DNA of 64,000 nucleotides from contig OX596336.1 of assembly GCA_951394405.1 (NCBI GenBank), forward strand, positions 62,001 through 126,000. Reading direction: 5' to 3'. This document shows, in pieces, positions 1-14,325 of this stretch. Positions within the stretch are counted from its first letter, which is position 1, and each line of letters starts with the position of its first letter. A program made the position numbers and the translations under genes. The DNA comes from Coprinellus micaceus. Its lineage: Eukaryota; Basidiomycota; Agaricomycetes; Agaricales; Psathyrellaceae. The notes below the pieces were generated by a model. The model searched no databases, had not been told where the DNA came from, and saw only the letters and a list, made by a program, of their open reading frames with translations.

Positions 1-1088
1 TTGGTGTTGACAGGCGCTATTTAGGGGTTCACTCTCCGGTCGACACATTGTATCTGGTATTCGGTTTGCAGTCCTAATAACTTTCTCAGGCTCCCGTCAG
101 GTCCAGGTTGTCACCATCCGTGGTCTCGGGAGTCGCGGTGTGGGTGGGTATTTCCATCGGTTGGCTAAAGTCCACCCTGGACGTCGAGTCGTGAACCCCT
201 TCGTTGACTCGTACACCGTTGCGATGTCTGTTGGAGAGAAGTCCGCCCAGACCACTTTCGACTTCGCTATCTGTGAAACAGTTCCCCACTCCGCAGGACG
301 ACGGGATGCCGTTATACGCCTCCCGCCACCTTTCGCGAGCGCCCATGTTCATATTCAGTCACCATTCTATGGTCCAAAGTCTCTGCCTTTGTTCCATCGA
401 TGTCCTGTGCGGTTTACAGGCAATTCACCATGTTCATCCCGCTTATGGTTTGCGGGCAATAGACTCGAGGCCCGAAGAGCACCTCGGAGCGCAAAGATGT
501 CTTTCACGAAGGTTCGTCTGACGTAAAGGCCGAGGTATGGGTACTCCCGCGCTGGCCACAACACCAACACGACTCTGAACTCATATGCTTTCAACGTTGC
601 GTGACACGCCGATGGCTCCTTATATGTGGGCTCAATCGGAGTTATCGAGTTCTGCGCCATGGCTTACCTATGCCCAGTGGCTTCGCCTATGAGCGACTGA
701 CCCTCCATTCCCCAGATGAATTGGCCTCATTTGCAGGGCTCTTTGTGACCGCGAATTCCATCATGGGGAACCTATTCGACGTTCACATGGACCGTCCTGC
801 TGAGATCGCAGCTAAGTACAACACGTAGGGTCGGTTGTTCTCGGACTCGGGCAAGGACCTCAATTACACCGCAACCGTATCTGTGTCCCCACTCGAGGAG
901 GCACAGAAAGGGACATTGGCTCTAAGCCCCGCGACCCTAGCAGGCGAATGTCGAGACATGAATTCAGATTTAAGAAACTGTAAAGGAGTGCCCAGCTAAC
1001 GTTTACCCTCCGTCCCGGCGTCGGGCTCCCTGTACTCGGTTCAAATCAGCACTGGGACCGACGACTTGTCCAGTGTCGCACATACGAC
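1..1088. other. No supportable gene
   Basis: Open frames in this stretch are short, overlapping and without a recognisable domain. The best one (601-828, +, 75 codons) has balanced amino-acid composition but neither flanking splice signals nor any family resemblance I can name. I cannot exclude an exon of a gene that begins left of the window. Confidence 0.4.
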
Positions 1089-1440
1089 CTACAGCCCGCA
1101 ACAGCCATCGTAGACTTGCCTTCCATATGACCTCGGATATATATTGCGCCTCGTGGTCCAAGTGTTGGATTGTGTTAAAATCATGAACACAGAGTTCACT
1201 CTATCTACATACAAGGACACCCGAGTCTTCTGGTCTTCCAAAACCCTCCAGGGTTTTGAGTCCTTTCGAGACTTGGCGTGCATAATTTCCATTGGATGGT
1301 CTTCGATGACAGTGGTCGTCGTGAACACGCCAAATGGGACTTAGGGCGCTGAGTGCTCGGCCTGACCGTCCCTCGCCGACCGCTCCATCGGCCTGGGATT
1401 TCGGTCTTCGCAGTGTGCCTACGCAGGGTCATCTTGGGAG
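1089..1440 (-). pseudogene. C-terminal fragment of a seven-transmembrane family gene, frameshifted
   Basis: Read on the minus strand, 1432-1205 begins MTLRRHTAKTEIPGRW and continues VRPSTQRPKSHLA. This is a close copy of the C-terminal exon of the pseudogene at 11.3-12.3 kb (MTLRTHIAKSKIPSRW, VRPSTRHSKSHLA). The second half of the match (FTTTT, then ME-x-MHAKS-x-KDS) continues in a different minus frame at 1328-1200, so at least one frameshift has occurred. Nothing resembling the membrane segments lies upstream at 1440-1840. This is therefore a truncated duplicate of the last exon, not a gene. Family assignment rests on the better-preserved copy. Confidence 0.6.
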
Positions 1441-1843
1441 TACAAGGCGCCGTAGGTTCCAGTCATCCACGACCGCCAAGTTTGAGATCGGAACAGGGCA
1501 GTCAACAGACTACCAAGTGCCCTCCTACATTGAAAGCGAGTACAGCCAGGTATACGTGAATTCAGAAGGGGTCCCCGAGACCGACGCTAACAACAGACCT
1601 CGCACTCATAGGCCGGTGCAGTACAAAGGCTCATCCAACGAACAGTTCACTCAAACCACACTCCAATGATTAGAAACATTGTTATGCAGGTAAACAGGAT
1701 ACGGAATACACAAGGCACCAGACGATACCAGAGATCGTAAGTAGAGACCGAGGACCCGAAAGACGGAAGCCGTTCTCCCCATCGCCATCGCCATCTTCTC
1801 TCCCCTCCCCTCCCCACCTTGCCCCTCTCTCCGCACCAAACAC

Positions 1844-4800
1844 TCAATGCTCAGTCTCCTCCCACGTCCTCCCCACCGTCTTAACCAAATCCCCCTCCGT
1901 AATCCCCTTCCCGCTCGTATAATACCCCGCAGCGATCTTCGCGTCAATCTCGACACGGCTGTCGGGCGGGATGAGGTGCTCCGGGATGTCGTACCGCTTG
2001 TGGATCTTGATGCCCGAGTTGACAATGGCGTCGTATTTCCTGGGGAGGGGAGCTTGTTAGCACGTGTTCTAGGGGCGGACGGGAAGAGGGAAGGCGGAGA
2101 GAAAGGCTCGTTGGAAGGCGACGACCTCGATAACCACAGGAATCGAGACTCGACGACGGTCCCAGCAGGCCGGCGAGGGAGAACGGGGAAGAAAGAAGAC
2201 CGAGTACTCACATATCGCTCATAGACACCATGTTGTCGATCTTCGTAATACCGAGCCAGTGAAGGACGTCGGGCATCAAGGCCTGGAACCGCATATCCTG
2301 GAAGCATGAGCGTTAGCGGGAGTTGTTCGTTGAAACAAAACGAGAATGTACCTTAACACCCGCGATCATCTCCGTACTCTTGAAATACTTATCCGCCGAG
2401 TCACCGCCGCGCTTACGGAGGTTATAGACGAGGTACCTGCGTGAGCGTCAGCACGAAGTTCTTTCATCGACCTCTTAAACTCGATAATAAGAGGAGAGGG
2501 GGGCGAGGAACCGAGACAAAACAGCGTCGATGAGACCCGAGACCGCGCAAATGAGGAGAAAGTCCGACGATCTAGAACGACATCCGTAGAGGATCCGGCG
2601 TCGCTCCACAGGGCCACAGAAGAGGACGGCCCAGAGGAAAGGATATATAATCCCCTCTGGATACCCGCCGATGTCACACCACCTCGGGAGCGCGGATCCA
2701 CGCGACGCGTCCAAGAATCGTGACTTTCTATCGAGTCAATGTAGAGAGAAAGTCGCTAGGAGATGCTATCACCATCCGACCCCTGCGCACATTGCAAACG
2801 ACATCGCCACAGCGTGGAAGGTCGAACCCCGCAGCACGAGTGACGATGGTGAGTCGCAACAGACGCCAAGGAATCGGGAAGGCGGGTTCGGCCGTACCAA
2901 ACGAGTATCAAACCACGAAAGAAACGCAAGGAACGAACGAAGAAGACACAAGAAACAAACAAACGACTCAGAAGACAAGGCAAGAAACACTCACTTCGTA
3001 ACCTCACCCAACGCCCTCCCCTCCTTCCTGAAATACGCCACAACACCCACACCCCCGCGCTGCGCGCACCGGATGCACTCCTCGATGGCGTACGTGAGGT
3101 AGGGCTTGCATGTGCAGATGTCCGAGCCGAAGACGTCTGAGCCGTTGCCTGCGAGGGGAGGGAGGGAGGTGTTAGTCTCGGGTTCGAGGATGGGTTCGAG
3201 GAGGGAGTGAAGGGAGTAAGGGAGTAAGGGAGTAAGGGAGTAAGGGAGACGGGAAGGAGAGAGACGAAGCAAAGAAACAAGAACGTACACTCATCATGGA
3301 CCCTCAACGTCAACTCCTTACTCTCGTCGTACATGAACGCAGGGTTTCCAAAGATGTAGACCGTACAGCCTCCAATGGGCGGGAGGAAGACCTATACTCA
3401 ACGTCGTCAGTAACTCTACCCGACTGAAATGGAGATATTCGTCGAGGAACGAAGAACGACGCGAACGCCGAAGCCGCTCGAAGGGAAGAGGAAGAACAGT
3501 GAACGCATCATCTCCAAAAGAGATTGGTGCACGCGGAGGCCCCGACACCCCCTTCCACGACCGAACATGGACGTTCGACCCAGGAAACCACCACAGATCG
3601 ACATCGATAACGAAGAACCAAAAACACACCTTAATATCCGGCCTCGTAATCAACTCGGGGTACATTCCTCCCGTATCCTCGAACAGGGCGCGACGGAGGA
3701 GGGACTCGGATCTACGTATATCCAAAAGAAGAAGTCAGCACAGCGATCTCGACGGGGATCGACAAGGAGGAGGAGGAGGAGGAAGAGGAGGAAGAAAGAA
3801 ACCGGGAGCGGAGCAGCTTGCACCCAACGTCCCCGGGAATCTTGAAGGTAGACGAGAACCCGGGGCGAAGGCAGACTTCCCAACCCACACCGAGGACAGC
3901 CGACTCGACTCGACCCCGTCGAACGAACGACACGAGAACTCGACGGGCTAGACTCTCCCCTTCGTTTCGTAAGACCGTCGGTCGATAAACGAAGGAACGG
4001 GGAATTCGGGAAAGTGAATAGACACAAACGAAGAACGTACATCCCAAACCGCTCCGCAACCCCAGGCAAGTACCACACCGGGTCGATCGCCGCCTTGCTC
4101 ACGTTCACCTCCACCCCGGCGCGCGCGGCGGGGTCGGGCGTGCCGTCGGGTTTGATTGGTTGGGGGGATCTATGGGGGGAGGGGGTTAGCGTTGAGTTGA
4201 GAAGAGGTTAAGAAGGCGGGGAGTTGAGGGTAAAGGGAGACGAAGGTAGGTAGGGGATATGAGAAAGAAGGACGAGGAGGAGGGATGAACGAACGGGGAA
4301 TACGGGAAGTAACGAAAGAGGAAAGGGTATACAGGCACGGAACGCGAAGCGATGGCCGAATAGAAAAGGCGGGACACGGGGGGCGATGGAGATACGAAGG
4401 AGGGAAGGAGGGGTTGTTACGAAGATAGAAGGAGAAAGGTACGCGTGGAACGTAGATTAGAAGGATAGGTACAGGTATAACGTAGATATAGAAGGCGAAC
4501 CTCGCTGAGCGAGTCCACGTGAAGTTTGAAAGAAAAGAACAACAAAAACGAGGAGGGAAGGGGGAGGGAGTTCTAAGGAAGGGAGAGTGCGAAGAAGTAG
4601 GACGAAGCTCCTCGACGAGACGTGCTCGACTCGAAGGACGGTGTGGAAAGAGTGGATATACCAATACGAATAAGTGGGGGATATGGAGAGCGAAACGCGG
4701 CGTACCGACGGACCGAAGAAACCAGAAGAGATAAAGCAAGCTGGTAAGGGAAGACCCGACGAACGAAGAACGAAGAACGAGGAGCGAAAGTCACTCAAAG

Positions 4801-5886
4801 GCGAACGGCGACAACGGATAAGAGAGACGAGAAGATCCACGTACCTCAACACCACAACCCCATCCACACTCAAATCGCCCTTCCTCTCCGCCTCATCCAA
4901 CTCACTCATCTTCAAATGCGCCTTCGTAACCGCAATACTCGGTCTCACATCCAATCCCCCCTCTTTCACAGTATTCCCCATAATATCCCCAAACACAACG
5001 GGCACCAAATGCCCCCACGGATCAAAGCTCACCACCTTCCTCCAGCCCTCCTGGTACGGCACACTCACCGGGGGCTCCGTCTGGCTATAATCCGGCTTAT
5101 GCCTCGGATCCAACGCGCCCATCGCTATACTCAACGCCCTATATATACTATAACTCCCCGCATGCGCACCAATGGCGTTGCGGAACTTGATGCTGGAGGG
5201 CAGGCGCGAGCAGACGACGGGGCCGCGGGCGGTGGGGGTGGGGGCGCCCCATGAGAGGGGGACGGGGGCGATGCCGTGTTGGTCGGGGTAGGTGGAGAGG
5301 TTGACGCGGCCGGGGTAGAGGAGCTTTTCGCGTTCTTTCTCGGTTATGGCCGTGCCTGAAGCGGGTGTGGGTCCGGAAGTTGAGGGAGGAGCGGAGGTGG
5401 AGGAGGAGGGAGCGGGGGAGGGCCGGACGAATGTGTCGGTGGGGACGGAGGAGGAGGGGGTTCCGAGGAGCTCGGTGGGGCGGGGTTTGGGAGAGAGAGG
5501 GGAGGCGGGGGAGGCCATGTTGTCCAGCTGGGGATTGGGAAGAAGGACGAGGCGGGTAGGGAGGTCCGCGTCGGTGGGGCGAGGACGACGATGCAGGTTG
5601 GACGCCATCGAGGCCGTTCGAGGTGAGCAGGGCACGAGGATCGTCCAAGGCGATTGATCGGAAGACCGCCGTGCACAGATAGAGAGATAGACAGTCGATG
5701 ACAGTCGCGATGGAATGGAAACGCAAGGTGAAGCCAAGAAGCGAAGATGAAAGACGATCGTTAGCCCCTATCCACACTCATCAACCTCAAATCAGCACGT
5801 ACCTTGGCCTGCATGGCCTGCTGCGAGACCTGCAGCGCCTCGAGCTGGGCGAGGATCTGCGTGAGGACGGCGTCTGAGACGGGCAT
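1844..5886 (-). CDS. URC1: GTP cyclohydrolase II-like protein, Urc1 type
   Basis: Model: complement of 1844-2039, 2212-2297, 2352-2436, 2995-3148, 3289-3391, 3630-3711, 4041-4169, 4845-5527 and 5803-5886. It spans nine exons, 1602 nt and 533 aa, in frame throughout. The N-terminus (MPVSDAVLTQILAQLEALQV) is a short coiled segment. A Pro/Ser-rich linker follows, then the fungal GTP-cyclohydrolase N-terminal domain (NLSTYPDQHGI, RGPVVCSRLPSSIKFRNAIG). The catalytic half has the zinc motif C361-x10-C372-x-C374 (GSDVFGSDICTC), the FRKEGRALG loop with the nucleophilic Arg, DMRF, and a C-terminal GI-x-IHKRYDIP. GTP cyclohydrolase II opens the guanine ring of GTP. Proteins with this N-terminal extension are the Urc1 group, needed for uracil catabolism in yeasts. 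A plain riboflavin-pathway role is the alternative but is less likely given the N-domain. Two introns are unusually long (558 and 675 nt) and strongly pyrimidine-biased on the coding strand. The start is the first ATG of a coherent upstream exon; the next in-frame Met lies in the linker. Confidence 0.9.
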
Positions 5887-6135
5887 CGTGGAGGCTAGCG
5901 TTCTTCGTTCTCCTGGTTCTTAGATCCTAGATACTATATCGCGGCCGCCGTCGTCGTCTTCGCCTTTGATCCTTCGTCTGAGGTGTTCGTCGTGGTGGGT
6001 ACTTGAGATCCTAGTTCTTGAGATGCTTTAGATCGTCGAGCTCGTCGTCGATGGCGATGAGGAAGAAGGTGCGTAGGAGAAGAGATGGTGGGGGAGCGAA
6101 AGAGAGAAGGAGACCAGGGTACGCCAGAATGCAGG

Positions 6136-6143
6136 TCTTTATA
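6136..6143 (-). promoter_or_regulatory. Candidate TATA box for URC1
   Basis: TATAAAGA on the minus strand, about 250 nt upstream of the URC1 start codon. The distance is long for a fungal 5' leader, so this is only a candidate. Confidence 0.3.
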
Positions 6144-6199
6144 CCCTATCATCCTGGGGTCGCTAAGCCAAGTCACATGGCCCCCCACCCTGCATGCAT

Positions 6200-9100
6200 A
6201 GACTCGTCCGTCTCATCCCCTTGATTTCGCTTCCCATATCCGTATCTCCTCACCCCTGCCTTTCTTCGTTCCTTCCTTCTATCTCCCCACAAGTACACAA
6301 GACCCTTACTTCCAAGTCCCAACTCCTGATCTTGTGGGGTGCGTCCCTGAGCGAGTGGGGAACGCGTGGTGGGGGGGAGGTTATCGCGAGGCATGCTGCG
6401 TGCTTGTGTGTGTGTCATGATCATGGCGGAGGGCAAGCGGCGATGGAATGAGGTGATGACGTAGCGTCCAAACAATCGGCCAAATACCAAGCCCCTATCT
6501 GAGCTTGGGGATCGTCGGTACGGCGGGTGTCGTACGATTGTGCTGGATCGGCGGGGTGGTATTAGCCCATTCAATTATACGCCTTCGTGACGTGCATCAT
6601 CCTGTCAAGGGCGGCGCTGAACTTGACAGGAGGATGCGCGACAGACGCCCATATCTCTATATCTAATCTTATCTCTACATATGCGGAACGCCGAAGCGCT
6701 CAATTATGGAGGCCGCATGTGCTATATCACCCAATCGACCAATTCACATTGACTTATATCAAACGTGTAGGTCTAACGAGCGTAGCGCCCGGTGATAAGT
6801 GCGTAGTCGGTGGATCAATGATAGATAGCTGTTATCTGAGCGCTTGCGCTTGTTTGCACCCGGTGGCCTGGCTATCGTTCCTGTCGCCATCCGCACGGCG
6901 TACGGCCTTAGCCACATCCTCTCGTTCTCTTTGGCTCTTTGGCTTTCTCTCCCACTTTTCGTTCGTTCGTAAGTAGTTCGCAACGAAGACGCTGGAACAC
7001 ACATCCCCATTCCAACCGCCTCATTCGTATTAAGCGCCCTAAACCTTCCCCTCAACCTTTGTGTACCCCGGACTCCCCCGTCCTCTTCCAGAATCCAATG
7101 CCTCGACACACCAACTCGTGCACATCCCGCATCACTCCCTCTCCCTCTCCCCCACTATCGCGACTACGCAGCCCACAACGCTTACTCCACTCACTTTCCT
7201 TCATGATATAACTACACGTTTTCCACCTCAAATCATTCCGTTCTCACAGCTGTTGATTCTCCATGCACGTCCCTCCTTGTGAAACGAGCCAAGTAGTTGC
7301 CAGGACGAGCTAAGGACGAAACCCGGATTTACATTCGTTCTTCTACCTCGAGCGACGAGTAGCGCATTCAGACAACCCACCAAGGGCACAAGCGTACACG
7401 CTCGATCGGGATTCCGTCCACCCGGAGGAAGCGCATGCTCAGATTGACAAATCTTGAGACGATAGCGACGCGTATGGACTAGGAATCCACAGGTATATCG
7501 CAAGCTTCGCCGTTGCTTCAGCCCGGAACGCGGGTCTCAGGTTCAAGATCAAGGCAGAACCGTCGTTTCTCTTGGGTTAAAGGCACGATGAACGTACCTC
7601 TCCGTGGAAAGGGCGTGCTCGCTCGACGGCAGACATCCGGGAGAACGAAAACCTAGCTTCGAATCGGGAGGGAGATAGGGCTTTCGGCAAACGCCGAATG
7701 CCCCTCCGAATTCATCACTAGACCGTGCCCATCACTACTTCTTTCACTTAACCACCACCACCACCACCACCACCACCACTCCCCGGACTGCGCACGTCAA
7801 TTCACCACTACCTTCCTACCCCTTTCTCTCCACCTACAAAGACCCCCTCAACTGTGATTGGGCCACCACCCACCGCATCTACGAATGCTTACCCTCTGGC
7901 TCTGAGACGAGGAGTATTCGGAATTGAGACGTATCTACACCCCGATCGCTTGGATCCTCTCACCCTAGGTCCCAAGGTCGACATCGCGCTCGATTCTCTA
8001 GTTCCTGTCACACATCGCCTCTCGAAAACACTGAGTCTGGCGACTTCCCCCCAATCTCCTCCATCGAAGAGGCGATCTTGCTTCCCCTGGGGTGCACTCG
8101 TTTACACTGAGGCAAACTCTTGGGATGCTTTTGGATATCCTCGCGTGTGGGGAGATAGGGTGGTACTTTTCTCGAGGAAGAGCAGTCTATCCCTCTCTTG
8201 ACTCGTTCTGGTTTCGTCTTGGGACATCCGGGATCGGGACTACGCTGAAGTTTCTCTCGCCTCTCCCAATCTACTACCTCTCCGTCTACCTGACACAAAC
8301 CGAAACTCGATCTACGCCCTCGGTATCCACGACCTCGCACCACGTCCTCTCCCTGGCTCCTGGCGATCTTCCTCTCCACGTTGATTCTCCCTCGACCTTG
8401 GTCTCCTTCCTTTCCCATCCGTCCCTTAACCACTATCGCGTATCGCATAACGTCCACATGTTCTTCGAAACGAAACCCTATTCTTGACGCATCCGCATCA
8501 GCCACCCTTCATGATCGAGCCGCGATAGAGGTCTCCGCGCTGTTGCGTTGTCGCTGGCTGGTGGTGGTTCACTCTAACGCTCGGCTGCTTTGTGTAGTTT
8601 GGGCTGATATTGTGATGCCTCTGAGGCGGGGTGGTGGCTTCCTTCCCAAAGAAAGGTCGCACAGGGATCGATAATAACGCTTCACCTCTTGGACTCAATC
8701 CTGACGACACTCTCCACCAAGACGATTCTTTAACGGGATGCGAACCCCCGGTTCCTCATGTCCACTCCCTCGCGGTACCTACGGTCGGTCGAGCAGAGGA
8801 AACACACACCATCCGCGTTCCCCTCTACTTGATTGCTCCCGGTGCCATGGGGGTTGGACAAACGAACCTGAGTATCTGGGGGATTCAATCGAACCTGACC
8901 TTGCATTCTCCTCCGCCGTTATCGCTCTTGGGCGTCCAGGCCTAGCTATGCGTATCCTCTACATTCAAGCTTCGTACCCCTACCTGTGGCATTTCCTCTC
9001 AGTTTCGGGTCATTCTCCTGTACGATGAGCATCTCCTCACGAAAGCGCACCAGCCTTCCTCGACCTCCTCCCTGCGATGGGCATCGTCTTCCCCGTGACT

Positions 9101-11107
9101 TCACTGGGTGGCGATGTCTACTATTGCTCAGAAGTGTGTGAAAAATGGCTGGAGCGGCTATGTACGCGTTAGAAGGAAGGCGGTTTGAGTTCTCCTGTTA
9201 TCTCGTTAAAGGTCATCCGTCCTGAGGGCTCAGACCTTGCGCTTGTGCTTGGTGACATCATGGGGACAACTTCGCTTGAGTGACTTCTCCGCCTGGGGGC
9301 GTACCGTACTGGTATTTCCGTATAGGAGGAGAATGGCCGTCCAACGACTCCCTAGATGCCAAACCTTTCACATTCTCCTCGTAGGACGGCCCTCTATTTC
9401 ACCACAGCTGGTTATGGTCACTCATACTGAAGAGTCAATACTCGGAAGTCTGCACCGCTTCTGGATTCTTTTGGGTATCCAGGTTCCCCCCTTGGCTCTG
9501 ACCTCCGAATGGGCTACAGAGCCTCTCCTGGCTTTCGGAAGTCCGCGTATCGACTCCACGGGGAATGTCTACGACAGATGAGCCGAGTTGACTTTTCTCA
9601 GGGACATCGCCTTGGTTTTTCGTGCGGATCTCTGGTGTCACTTGGCTTGCCCTGTGGGCCTGAAGTGGTGATCAGATGAGACCCAACTACTTTCTGACGG
9701 CGTCCCCTCGACATATCTCTAAATACTTCCTCGTGCTTTCGATAAGCCCAAGCTCCCCTGACAGGCTGACTACGTCGTCTATCCACTTCTTTACCTCGCT
9801 CACAATGGGCCATGGGGCTGCTCTTCTACTTCTCCGCAAATAGGCTTCTGAGACTGGTAAGGGGCGCTACTGGGGCGTAAGAAGATTTGATTCCCCGCCG
9901 ATGGTTTGTCCCCACTATGGACCATGGGTACGCACCTGTCTCTGCTTGACTCCCTTCCATTCTTTCCTTGCAGCTGTAAGAGTGGAAGCCCACGACCTCT
10001 AAATGTGAATTAATCGCTTCGGGATAGGTCTTTCCTGGGTCGCTTCCTCCTCCCGTTCTCTAACGTTCAGGTTTTCGCCAGTGTACATATCGCTCCTCCC
10101 ATATTGAACCCCGTCCGTCTCGCTAGTGTTTCTACCCATTTCATCGCTATTCACCTTCCCTCCGGCGTTCCATTCCCCGGCCAATGTTCTCTTCCACTCT
10201 TGCGTTTGATATTGAGAATATAATAGCGTCGGGCGCCTGAATCTGTGTACCCTTCCGTTTCAACATACAAACACTGTGCGTTTGCCTCCCACCCGCGACG
10301 TCCACCATACGAAAAACTCAAATTCAGCCTCACGAGATAGGCGGATGGCTCGAGGAATACGGCATCTGAAGGCCCTATAGCAATATCCGGACTCGTAGGC
10401 ACCGGGTTGAGTGAACCACCTGATCACATAAGTCCAGAGTTTGGGATACCGAGACTCGAAGCCTTGTGACCCCGCGTAACGCTAATGCAGTCCCTCAGGC
10501 TGTCAGCGCTAGGAAAGCGGACTCGGCTGTCCCTATCAAATACGGAAAGTAGGGAAGCCTCCCAAACCCGTAAGGGAATATGAGGAGCCTGCGCGAAGCG
10601 ATCACTTTGTGTGCACACTTCCCTCTTCCGCCGTTAGGAAACCTGGGAAGGAAGTTACCCGTTCTCGTTCCTCAATTCAAAGGTTTGACGTGCCACGACC
10701 GTTAGACGTCCCCACAACGCCTGCCTGTTGGCAAACCGCACCCCCACAAAGGTTGAATTTTGCAATTTAGCGGTACCCACACACACAACGTCCCGTGATA
10801 TCGAAGCCAATTAAAGAGGGGCCAAGCTCATAGTACATATGATTCTACCCCGTTCCTCCGTCGAAGCGCTCCCCAGGCGACGGGAACGTTTAGTTTCGCG
10901 CGATGGCCCACCTCTGAGCAAGACAAATTACTTGCCGAGCAAGTTTGTACCCTGATTGGGTGCTGGCTCGAGGTACGCTCGATATCCGCCGTCCCTCCAA
11001 ACTAGCAACTGATCCGAAGATAATAGGCTATGATCTACGGTAGCTACCGTCCCCTAACGAAGCTTCACTGGACGAGCTAAGCTGGCCATTACGCAGGGAT
11101 CTATTTC
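6200..11107. other. Long stretch without a supportable gene
   Basis: No open frame here shows a domain I recognise, and none can be joined to neighbours through convincing splice sites. Plus-strand frames at 7854-8487, 8631-9028 and 9237-9581 are the longest. Short phrases recur (WDAFGYPR-like near 8130, DSFGYPG-like near 9465), but no family is implied. The region may hold a decayed gene or a gene I failed to recognise. One simple repeat lies at 7751-7779. Confidence 0.4.
7751..7779. repeat. (ACC)n microsatellite
   Basis: Uninterrupted ACC trinucleotide run of nearly ten copies, outside any supported coding exon. Confidence 0.9.
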
Positions 11108-11325
11108 ATGCTTTTTATCGCCGCAATGAACGTGTCCGTTAAGAATCGGCAAAATGGATCTACCTTCTCCTTGGTAAGTCTATTCTCCTACCCGCTACGG
11201 CCTCCGGCCTTTGCCTCGGCCCACGCTTTATTTATGTCGCAGATCTCTATGTTCATTATGATTAGCATATTCACCTGTGAGGCTTCCTACACTCCCATCC
11301 CTGAACGCCTACCGACGAGTACTCC

Positions 11326-12279
11326 ATGGTAGCCGTCAATTTATATCGCGCGATTCAAGCCTACGCCCTCCCGACGCCTTTAACCTCCGCGGCTGCGTAC
11401 TACTACCAGTACACGCAATGGGATAACTTCTCATACATAATCATTGTGACACTGTTGGTGAGGCACGCCGATGCTCTTGTGGTGAGTCTCACTCTAGGAA
11501 CAATCCCATTATTTCGCTGCTTCATTATCTGGGGACGCGACTATCGGGTGATCGTAGTCCCGGTCCTCCTCCTCCTCTGGAACTTCGGTGAGTTTACCTC
11601 CTCCTCAAAGCGCCCTCTGGACCACGTTCTCAACCGCCCTTCAGCTATCAACGTTCCCGGCTTCGCACACTTGAAGTACCCCAGCATCCTCTCCGAAAAG
11701 ACGCATTCGATCCTGCTTCAGATGATCTACCCAATCAACATCGCACAGAGTAGCATTAACACCAATCTAATCGCCTTCAAAATATGGGCCTAACAGGCGC
11801 AATCTAGGGGTGCAGGATTGACCGAGGCCTCTGGGGGTGTCAGCCTTCTCACCGTCATGCGGATCATCATCGAAAGTGCTTTGATTTTTACGGTTCAGCA
11901 AATCGTCCTCTTGATCCTTCAGCAGCTCAAGCACCCCGCTTCAGTGATCCTCCACGCTACTCTGGTTCCGAGTATCGGCGAGTCGTTCGAAGGCTGAACT
12001 GAATGATGCGCTAACTGGTTCGAAAGGGCAGGCATCGTCTTCGTCCTGATGACGCTACGTACGCACATTGCGAAGTCGAAAATCCCGAGCCGATGGAACA
12101 GCGAGCGTGAGACAGTGAGGCCGAGCACTCGGCACTCTAAGTCTCATTTGGCCGTGTTCACGACGACCACCCAAGACAATCCAACGGAACTCATGAGCAC
12201 CAAGTCTCTGAAGGACTCAGAACTGGGGCCTGGCAGGGTTTCGGAAGACCAGAGGACCTGCATGTGCTTGAAGACGTAG
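11326..12279 (+). pseudogene. Seven-transmembrane family protein with premature stop
   Basis: The frame from 11326 reads as a basidiomycete seven-transmembrane protein of unknown function: YYYQYTQWDNFSYIIIV, then FRCFIIWGRDYRVIVVPVLL, then MIYPINIAQSS-x4-LIAFKIW. At 11791-11793 the frame meets TAA. Without that codon the same frame stays open through VSLLTVMRIIIESALIFTVQ and reaches a well-formed intron (GT at 11972, CTAAC branch near 12011, AG at 12031). The next exon (VFVLMTLRTHIAKSKI) runs in phase to a stop at 12277-12279. A second irregularity lies after ADALVV near 11480: a GTGAGT donor sits where related genes are commonly interrupted, but no AG precedes FRCF, so the intron looks fossilised. 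The N-terminal exon is not clearly present; 11108-11332 is open but unconvincing. One nonsense codon in an otherwise intact 3' half suggests recent inactivation, or a sequencing error. Confidence 0.65.
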
Positions 12280-12543
12280 TGAACGCATCGTTCGTGAGTG
12301 GAATATCTGTCCGTGTGAGGAGACGAAACCGCTCGGCCAAGGCGAGCACCCCATGGTATTTACGCTGAGACGAGACCTTGGATGTTGGATTGGGTCCTCC
12401 AATTGTTCGAGTTCACGATATCGCATGTGCGAATATCAACAGAATTGAATGAACGTAAAGATTGGAGAGTAAACGGGCGTTGTGGTTCAAGCTAATCGAT
12501 CCCAGTCCAAATGAGCGAAAAGGTAAGACAAAGTTACTTACTT

Positions 12544-14325
<1,782 letters not shown>

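Noticed and set aside
601..828. 75-codon frame containing SFAGLFVTANSIMGNLFDVH
   Set aside because: Briefly considered as a SnoaL-like exon because of the FAGL phrase. No YINH or EHWD motifs and no splice partners were found.
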